Source: Oscillospiraceae bacterium (GTDB taxonomy: Bacteria; Bacillota; Clostridia; Oscillospirales; Acutalibacteraceae). Taken from it: DNA of 22,338 nt. The position numbers and the translations under genes are program-made. The notes beneath the pieces are model-generated. The model saw only the letters and a program-made list of their open reading frames with translations. It did not search any database and was not told the origin of the DNA. Shown in pieces: positions 1 through 9,400 of the stretch (within the stretch, counting starts at the first letter, position 1; each line of letters starts with the position of its first letter). The stretch is taken from the NCBI GenBank assembly GCA_031283835.1, contig JAITBA010000241.1, forward strand, positions 1 through 22,338, written 5' to 3'.

Positions 1-235
1 AGGCCGGATGGCTGTTGAGAAACCGATAAAAATTGCGTGCCCATGCGCCGGGGCCAAACACCCCGTCAGGGTGTTCATATTCCATTTCAAATTTCCAATC
101 CTCCGGCGGCAACACCCAACCTTTGTCGTCGGTATCGAGGAAACCGGGGCGGTGGGCAAACGCCTTCACCTTTTGCTTGGTCATTTCCACCTTTTGCGCG
201 CGAAGCCGTTCCACTTTTTCTCTGTAAGTCAGCAT
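1..235 (-). CDS. Unidentified protein, N-terminal part (runs off left edge)
   Basis: A minus-strand reading frame begins at the ATG complementary to 233-235 and stays open to base 1, giving 78 codons of the N-terminus. The start is supported by a strong AGGAGG (complement of 246-251), 10 nt upstream, and by a good promoter further up. The protein starts MLTYREKVERLRAQK, is rich in charged residues, and has no signal peptide or membrane segment in the visible part. It then contains DDKGWVLPPEDW and a HPDGVFGPGAW segment. The last phrase vaguely recalls N-termini of large uncharacterised pyruvate-formate-lyase-like proteins of Clostridia, but this is memory, not evidence, so no function is assigned. 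It lies downstream of the giant gene's terminator and is probably a separate transcription unit. Confidence 0.75.
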   Translation of the reverse strand, partial: MLTYREKVERLRAQKVEMTKQKVKAFAHRPGFLDTDDKGWVLPPEDWKFEMEYEHPDGVFGPGAWARNFYRFLNSHPA

Positions 236-300
236 GACAAACATTCCTCCTAGTTTTGGCGAATTGCCAAATTTATGCGCAGCATATACTACGCCTTTGT

Positions 301-329
301 ATCATACGATATTTTTGAAAAAATTGCAA
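301..329 (-). promoter_or_regulatory. Promoter of the partial left-edge gene
   Basis: On the minus strand, TTGCAA (324-329) and TATGAT (301-306) are separated by exactly 17 bp, a good sigma-A-type promoter. It lies about 65 bp upstream of the left-edge gene's ATG, and the AGGAGG ribosome site falls between them. It sits just beyond the terminator of the giant gene, so the two genes look independently transcribed. Confidence 0.7.
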
Positions 330-375
330 GACTTTTTTCGATTTTTGTGCAACTTTTTTATGCAAAACACGGTTG

Positions 376-417
376 CAAAAAAAACGCCCCACCGAACCCG
401 AAGGCACAGTAGGGCGT
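376..417 (-). terminator. Rho-independent terminator of the giant gene
   Basis: Read on the minus strand, ACGCCC (complement of 412-417) pairs with GGGCGT (complement of 384-389). Imperfect inner pairing continues the stem to a TTCG tetraloop closed by CC/GG. A run of eight T (complement of 376-383) follows directly. It starts about 33 nt after the giant gene's stop codon, which fits intrinsic termination of that transcript. Confidence 0.88.
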
Positions 418-449
418 CGACGCTAAAAATGGGGTTTGACGGCTACTTC

Positions 450-3400
450 TTAAAAGAAGTAGGGGAACAGCCAGCGGATAATCTTCATGAACCAATCGCC
501 GAAGCTCGTGAAGAAGTCGGAAACCTTCCCGAAGAAATTCGTCACGAAGGACACAAAGCCGTTTTCTTGCACACCCTTGTCGCCGCTAATAATGTCCGTG
601 TAGTACAGGTCGAGCATGCGGCGCGCGCGCTCTGCAAAGCGGCGCAACTGCGGGCTGCGGGAGTTTGCGACGTACTCGAACGCGGCGATAATGCGGGAGC
701 TGTAGGTGTCGCGCATGGCAAGCAGCTCATAACCAAGGCTATCCAGGTCGTAGAACAGGTAGAACACAATGTTAAGAACCATGTCGGCGCCGATATGGCC
801 TTTGAGCGTTTTGTCGGACAACAGGCCGGCAAAGCCACCGATTAAGCCAAGCACGAAGTCTTGAATTTCTGCCGGAATGCCCACGGTCTTCAGCAGTTCT
901 TCAATCTGTTCGTAGTTGCCCTCCGCAAAGACAATCTCGAGCAGCCTGCGCAACAGGTTGGTGAGCAAATCGGGCAGGTTGCCATCGAGCCGCACCGCGT
1001 CGTTTTGGCCGTTCTTCGATTTATACTGCACCAATTCGCCGCAGATTAGGCTGGTTAGCTGGCCAATATCAACGTCCAAACCTCCCAAGCCAATGCCCTC
1101 AAGCACACCGGGCAGCAGCGAATCAAGCAGGCCACCCAAAATGTCGGAGATGCTGATGTTGAGCGGCAGGTTGATTGCCAGCTTGATACCGCCCAGATCC
1201 AGATTGAGCGGCAGGTCGCCGTCAGTGAGCATACCGTTCAGGTCGGGGCTGTTGAGCAAACCGAAGATGGTGCCGGTGTTAATCACCGGGCGCAGCATGT
1301 CGAGGATCGCGTAGATTGGGCGCAGCAAACGGTTGAGAGCCTGCGTCAGGTTGGTGGCACCCGCATCGGCGCCATAAAGCTCCTGGTTCACGTTGCCGTC
1401 TTCCGCCACGAGGAAGTATAGCAGGTTGGGCAGAATGCGCACCACTTCGTTGATCGGGTCCGCGATAATGCCGTCCACCAGGTCGAGGATCGGATCGAGC
1501 AGCATCTTGAAGAATTCCGCGTTGCCATTGTTGCCGGTAGAACGCTTGACAAACTGCTCATAATCGGGGATAGACGACTGCGGAATGCCCACATGCTCAA
1601 AGATGGGGATGAGCGCCTGGCGGTAGCCGTCGTAGCCGCTGAAGCCGAAGAAATCTTCGATGAGCGTGAGGTTGTTGCCGGCCGCGCCAATGGTATAGAA
1701 GGTGCCGTTCGGGTCATAAGGAGCCGTTTCCTTCTGGACATCCGAGCCGTCGACATCCTTTTGCGTGGTGATGTGGCTGCGCTTGGGATCCCAGATCTTG
1801 CCGTTGATCGCACCGGAAATATAGTTGCTCTTTTCGGCCGTGCTATCTTCTCCTGTCAGCAGATCTGTGCCTTCTGTGCTCCCATCGATGGACAGATAGC
1901 GCTTGACGTTCTGCGTGTAGTCTTCTTTCGCATCCTTGCTGTAGTAGCCGATGTCTTTCGCGCCGTTGTTCGGGGTCAGCTCGCCGTACCAGATGGTTTC
2001 GATGAGCTTGCCATTTTCGTCCACCGTGCGCCCGCCGGTGAGGAACACCTTCAGCAGCGGCGCAATGGGCGCCAGCAGCCCATAAAGCACATCCGTGAAG
2101 TCGTCGCGGCTCTTAACACCCTTTACGTCGCTGCGGAACGTCGCCAGATCGCCCATAAAGGCAGTGTGCAGCGTGCCAAGGTCGGTGTCGGCCTCGCTAA
2201 GGTCAAGAGTCGGGTCGTCTTGATAGAAGGAAATAAGGTTGACGGTTTCGAGCAAGCCGGGCACATCCACAAACTCCAACAGCGGTGCCACAAGCTTGAG
2301 CAGCTTGTGCGTGATGAAGGGGTACTGGGTGGTTTCTTTGGTCTTGCTGACTTCCTCAAGATAATTTGCAAGGTCGTGATTCTTGCCGTCACTTCCCTTC
2401 GGGCCAAGCAAGCCGCCCAGCATGTCAATCAGCAAAGCGTTGAGATTCATGCCGCGCAACAGCGGGCCGAGCAGATTCAGCACCAATTCGAGGGTTTCGG
2501 TCGTGTATATATTCGTGATATCAAGGCCCAGGCTGTCGCCCAGCAGATCATACAGCCATGGCAGGAACTCCTGCGCAAAAAGGAAATCCCACATGTTGTC
2601 GAGGAAAGGCATCAGGTGATCCTGCAGGTATTCCGCTTTCTGGCGGGTCCAAATGTCGCTGTAGTTGACTTCGTTCAGCTTCGCGCCTTTTTGGGCCTGG
2701 TCGAGCAAAGCATAATGCATGAAGTCGCGCACAGGATAGGTCTGCGGGTTGAACAGCTCGAAGATGAAGCCCTCGAGGTTGTTTTCTTCTTTCACCACGG
2801 TGTCAATCAGCGCCAGAATCGCTTTGTTGCCAAAGATGGCATCGGTGCCTTCGGTGATCGCCGGGTTGGGCGTGGGCGCAAGATTAAGGCCCAGCATGCC
2901 CAAGGCACCTTGAATGATCTGGTTCAGGTTGCCGGTCAGGTCAATGCCAATCATGTGGTCAAGGTAGCCAATAATACCGGGCGCATGCACAGTGCCGTGA
3001 GTAACGCATTTAGTCTCGCCATTATTTGTCTCCGTCGGGTACGTGAGCAGGCCAGTGACCATGGAACCTAGCTTCATCGCGCCAGAACCGTCGTCGTTGA
3101 AGAGGTTGATGGTGAGGAAGTCTGGGTCGCCTGCGAAGAAACCAAGGATTGAACCCAGCGTGCCCGCGCGGGCATTCGTCCCAATTTGAAGGCCGGAAGC
3201 GTTATTGCTCCCGCTGCCATACGTCTTGCTGCCCGGGAAAATGTTCGGGTTCAGATTTTCCCTCCCGTTTTCGGAAGGTGCCTGCGGGTTGTCAATCGGA
3301 GCATACCAATAACGATTGGGGAGCAGATTGACCAGCCATTCGGATACACTGCCCAATGCCCCCACGATAAGATTGATAATACCGGTCAACGCGGGCGTGA

Positions 3401-6400
3401 CAAAGCTAGTGAGCTTGCCCAGAATGTCGCCAAGGAATTTTGCAACGTCGCCGCCGCCCAAAGCATTCGTAATGAGGGTATTGACAAGATCGCCGAGTAT
3501 GTTCTGCAACATACCTTTAATATTATCAATTAGGCTGGGAAGCACTTCGCCGAGCAGACCTTCTAACGCGCCGCCATTCAAGCCGCCCAGGCACAGTTCC
3601 ACCTTGAGCGTCAAGTCATCCAGCACATTGTTCACCAGGTTCGGGATAATACCATTTTCTACCACGAAGGCAAGGTTGGGCAAAAGGTCAATGATCTTGC
3701 CCACCGGGCGGAAACCGATGCCGTACTTAATCAGTTCCTCGTCTTCGGGGGCCACCCAGTTCAGCAGCGGCTCCAGCAAAGACTGGATGAAGACGTGGGC
3801 AATTTCGTAAAGAGTTGCTTTCGCATCCGCTTTATCATTGGCATCAGATCCGTTCAGCGCTCTCACTGTGCCCGAAATGCCGCCGAAGCCCTTGTCCGCC
3901 GCGCACAATTCGTCAACGAGCGCGTTGAGCGTCGCCTCAGAATACCGATTAGACACGGGATTCCCATCGCGACTTTGGTAGGTTCCATCCGCAATTGCAT
4001 TCAACGCTGTGTTGAGACCCGTGTTGTTGAAGGTGTTGCTCACCTTGTATTCGCCGAACAAAACGGGGTCAATGTTCAGCAGTTCGAACAGCGGAATGAA
4101 CAACTTGCCATAGGCATTGATGGCGCTGAGGTTCATCTCAAGGCCCGCGCGGGAGTCATACTTGCCCTTCCAGTGGGGCCAACTGCCATTGCTGTCGTAG
4201 CTCGTGTCGCCAAACCAGCTGCTCACATAGAGGGGAGCGATGTTCAGGCTAACATGGGGAATCCAGCCATTTACCATGTCATTAACGTTGGTGAAAATCC
4301 AGGCAAGACCCAGCGAAGCAGCGCTTATAATCCCTACGAGAATGCCTCTTGCCGCGTCAATCAAGCCATTCACAAGGTCATCCACCCATTCCATACCGAT
4401 GATGATATCGACATAGAAACGGTCGTCCTTGCGCGGCTGGCCGCTATTTTTGTCATCCAAAAATTTGATGGTGAGCGGCGTGTCGCTAAACACCACAGAC
4501 AGCAGGAAGCCAATGCCGCTCATGGCGAAGGCCATGGAGTCCTCAAACGCCTTGCGCTTTTGGCCCGCACCCACCACGCTTTCATCGATGCCCTCAATGT
4601 TCCAATTCAGGTAGGTATCGAGCGCCGGGGTGCCATTTTTGCCAAAGCCCCACCATGCATCCACGTGCTTGGAATGGTTGCCCTTGTTATTGCCATCTTT
4701 GTCCTTGCAAAGCGAGGGGTCGCCCGTGAAGTTGCCGTCGGTGCTCAGGAAGGCGTAGATCTTTGCAATGTCTTCCTTAATGCCGCCCTCGGCGCGTGTC
4801 TTCCACGCATAATCGAATTGCGCTTCCGACGCGGGGCCAGATGATGGGCGGGGTGCGTCGACGGTCTTAGGCCAAGAATCGGGCCAACATTTTTGAGAAA
4901 GGTCGTATGGCGTGATTTCCGCGCCAATGAGGATTTCGAGCAGACTGGTCACGCCACTAATCCCCAGGAAGATGAACAGCTCTTTAAATATGGAGCTTTC
5001 AAGAATGTCGTTGACGCTGACTAAGCCCATATCGCCCAGTATCCCGCCGATACTCAACTGATAGCCGCCAAGATCAAGGCTTATGTCTCCGAGCAAGCCG
5101 CCATTCCCAAAGAGCGGACCCGCAAGAATTGGCCACACCATGTCGCTAATCATCTTATAAAGGCCAATAATGGTGTTGGGCAGCATGTTGCTATAGAGGT
5201 TGTCGGAAACCAGGCCCGTGAGCAGTTCGGTGAGGAACGGCTTCGTCGCGGCGCTCAGGTCGATGGCACCTTTCAGGCCATCTTCCAGTCCGCTGATCAA
5301 AATCGGGCCAACAGGGTCGTTAATCAGCTCAAAATAGAGGTTGATTACGTGCTCGCTGCCTTCCACCCCTGGCCCTACTTCTGGGAGAGGATCGGTGGTC
5401 TTCGTGATTTCGCCGTCGTCAACCGCATAGCCAACGTAGCTTGCGTATTGATCCAACGCCACGTAGAATTTTCCAACTTCCGTGTCGGTGATTGTCTTCG
5501 ACACGTTCAGCAGAAGACTAGAGCTTGTTTCTTTGCTTTTTCCGCTGGAGTCGTTGAGGGGGCTGCCATCCGCAATGTTCAGGTACTTCACCGTGACATT
5601 CCAAGAGGGCGGCGGCTCCGGCGGCTTCGGCTCCTTGTCGCCTTGCGTATAAACCAGATAAATCGTTGCGTCGCCCTTGATTTCCAAACCGATGGGCTTG
5701 CCGGTAACAGTGGTGTCTGTTGTTCCACCGACATCATAAATGTACCCGCCATAATTCCAAACATAGCCACCGCTAGAAAGCGACTCTTTATAGAATTTAT
5801 CTGGAAGGGTATACTTCGCGCCGTCATTCACCTTCTCTGTTTCGGTTTTGAGGAGTTCGATCTTGTCCCCCTCAACATACGCAACATACTTAATTGTGAC
5901 TTCGTGCGTGGTGGGCGCGACGGGCATCACCAGGTGGAGAATCCACGAAAGCATGCCTCTGCCATCGGCGTCGCCGGTGTTAATGGCCTCAAAGATGAAG
6001 TGCAGCAGATACAGCAGCACATCAGCGCGGTAGGATTGAATCCAGCGGCGATACACTTTTTCGCCGGGCAGGTTTTCGGGGTCCACCTCGCGGTTGGTGT
6101 CGCGCGCCGTGTTCAGCGGCGGCAGCACAATCGTCACCCCGGTGTAGGGGTCGGTGATGCTCAGGGAGTCTTTCGATGTGCGCATCTGTCCCATCCGCAT
6201 CAGAACATCGCCCTGGAGTTTGCCGAGTTTTTCCGTGCTGAATACCGGATTGGGAATGCCCTCATCTGCAACACCCTGCGGTGCAATCGCGCTCTCTGGT
6301 GCAGCCGCGCTCGCTTCCGCTGCCGTTCCCGCGCTGCCAAAGAGCATGCCCTGCAGATCCACCAGCGGGTCGTCGCCGCCGAGGATGTTGTTGATAAAGT

Positions 6401-9400
6401 TGCTGGTCAGCAGGGTGTCCAGCTTATTGATCACGTTTTCGATGTGCTCATACTTCACCGGGAACTCGTCGCCCTGGAATTTGATAACCAGGTCTGTGCC
6501 AGTCCCCTCCGTTTCGGTTGGCTTGAGCACGATGTTGCCGCTTTTGGCAACCTCACGGGTCGGGTACCAGTCTTTTTTGTCGTTAACGGGGTTCTCGCCC
6601 CCCATCAACTCCCAGTGAATGGTTTCGTACTCAAAGTCGATGCCTTTCACCAGCGCCAGCGCACGGCGCAGGAGTTCTAGGTCAGCGCTCTGCTGCGCCG
6701 TCAGCGAATTGTAGGGCGCCACGTCCTTAATCTGCGAGAACAGACCAATCCAATAAATGCAATATTCAATATCCTCGTAGGGACTCTGCGGGTAACCATC
6801 GAGAATCTTGCCATCTGCATCTTTCAGGGCATCAACAATGTCGCGCGGAATGGTGGTGCCACCGCTATTGACCGTGGCCAACGCGTGCATGGCATCATTA
6901 ATCACACGGTCTTTGATGGCCTGACGCACGGAATTTTGTGTATAATCACCCTTAAGCGCGGGGCGCAAGCTCACGTGTGCCGCGGCAAGGAATTCCAATT
7001 CGGCTAGCGTTAAGCTGGTTTTGTTGGCATCGTTATAAGCATTCAGCCATGCGGCCTTTTCCTCCGTCGAAGCTGGCGCATCACCGGGATCCACCTTGTT
7101 TGCTTTCACCGCGTCATACTGCGCCCATGCAGTCGTAAAGGCCGAATCATCTCTACCGCCAATCGGCAGCATGCCGCCATCATCGGTAGACAACTCAATA
7201 ATCTCATCCGTGGTGAGACCCAGATATTGCCGCCATTCGATATCCGGAGCCTTGTAGTCACCATAAGCGGCATCGTACTGGTCGAGAATGCCCACGGTGG
7301 AGTTCAGCTCGATTTTCAGCTCCGCATCACTATAGCGAAGCCAATCATCGCCCTGCTCCAGCGACAGACGGAAATCGTTAAAATACGCGTCGTATTTCCT
7401 GATGATTCCCACTTGCTTCAAAACGTCCTGATATTTTTCAATTTCCTCATTATAGTTCGGAATCAGATAAATCGGGAAGTCATCTTCGCCCTCTTTGCTG
7501 GATGTTCCGGGTGTTTTGGGCAATGTCACAAAGGCGGGAGTCGGCAAGACGTACTCGCCCTCCGCGTTCTTTTCCAAAAAGCTGAGGTAACTACTCAGGG
7601 CACTCTCAAATTCCTTTTTGAGCGCAGTATCGGATTCTTTGCGACCCGCGTCATCCCACTTTTTCCATGCAGTGAGCATCGCGTTGTAGGCATTCTCCGG
7701 GTAGCGCAGCAGAGTGCCCGCCGCGTTGTTGTACTTATCCCATTCCGCCGTGCGGGTGACCAACAAATCAAGGTAGTCTATGATACTTTGCGCGCTATCG
7801 GTAGTAGATACCTTGGGGTTCGCCGTGCCTGTCTCGCTGCTGGCATACGAAGTCGCCCAGCCGTCTTGGGCATCTTTTTTAGCCTGCCACGCATCGTGAG
7901 CGTCCTTTTTAGCCTGCCACGCAATCACAGCATCATCGTAATCCTCTAGAGCCTTTTCGTAATTTTCATGCTGCTCTATAAGACCTTCCAGGCCAGCTGC
8001 ATTATAGCTCTCATTGTTGGCAGCATTGTAGGCATTTACCCATGCAGTAATTGCAGCCTGAAGTTCGTCCTCAGTAGTAATAGTATTACCATTCATTACG
8101 GGCTTTGGACTAGGCTTAGCTTCAAGAATAGTCTCTGGCTTATCAGGCGCACCCCCCTGCTCACCAGGTGCAGGACCGGGCTGCGCAGGTTCCGACCCGG
8201 GGTCCGCAGGCCGCAGGTCATACCAGTTGATTCCCGCAACAATCTGCGTAATCTTATTCTGATACTCTTGATACGCTTGCCAATCTTCATAACCTGCCTC
8301 ATCTGGCTTCACCTCGGGCGCGGAGGGCACCGGTGTGCCTAGACCGTCGATTTTCTCAGCAATTTTGGCGTTAACAGCATCACGCAAGTCATCCCAACTG
8401 CCAAACGGTGCTGGCACGGTCGACCACTCGTCAGTGGGAGTGGCTTTGTAGTAGCCCGCGGGAGGATTGCCAGTATCCGGCTGCAAGCCCACGGACGCCA
8501 TTATCTCGCCCGTTTTGGGGCCAACTTCCGGGGTGTACCCGTTGGGTGTCGTCGTGTCGTTAATTGTAACGGGGGAAGTGGGCTTCGCCAGGCCGCCTGC
8601 AGATGTCGTGGGGTCAGGCGGATTCAGTACGGTGTCAGCCTTTATTGTGATATTCTCCCACCCCGCGGGGAGATTCGCTGTTGTTGGATTCGTCAGCCAC
8701 TCCTCAGAAGGCGTACCCATGCCGATGCCGCCCGCATAGTACCACGCATAGGTACCGGCCTTCAAAACCAAGCCATCAGCCAGTGTCACAGCATTGTTGC
8801 CGTCGCCGCCCGCTTCCCAGTAACCGGGGCTAGGCGGATTTTTCGTCACCTGGGCCACTTCTGGTTCTGTCACGCTCGGCGCCGTAGGCAAACCAGAGTA
8901 ATTGTCATCAATAGTATACCCTGGGGAATAAACACTATTATCTGGGCGATTAGCAGCAGCATTGAAGTCAAACGTCACATCCGGGGTCATGGCGGTGATG
9001 GCGGTTTCGAGCGCGCTCACAATGGCAAAGCCCGGGTCGTCCACCACGCCCAACGTTGAACCCACAGCCGTTCGCAGCGCTGTCTTCCAGTCTGTTGTGA
9101 AGTTGGCCTGCCCGCCCACGCTGCCCGAAAGGGCATAGTACGCCTTCACGACGTCTTTGTAAAGCGCAAGCAGCTCGTCAATGCTCTGGGTTTTCGGGTC
9201 AATGGCATAGACATAGCCCTTGCTATCGCCGGTCCCGGTCAGCGACAGTTTGCCAACTATGTCACTCGACACCACGATGTTAACCAGCGAGGCTACGCCG
9301 GCAGGATTGTCCTGAATCTCCTGCAAAATCACGTCATAATAGTCTTGCGCGGCCTGCAGGTCAAGCCCGCTTTCTTGCACCAAGCCGTCATAAACCGTGG

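Noticed and set aside
1593..6680. Long plus-strand open frames opposite the giant gene (for example 1593-3071, 3795-4844, 5349-6680)
   Set aside because: They lie wholly antisense to a coherent signal-peptide protein, have no ribosome sites or recognisable domains, and show the composition expected of codon shadows in GC-rich DNA.
7495..7545. LPKTPG in the giant protein as a sortase (LPXTG) signal
   Set aside because: It lies near residue 1030, in the middle of the protein, lacks the exact LPXTG sequence, and is not followed by a hydrophobic segment and basic tail at the C-terminus.
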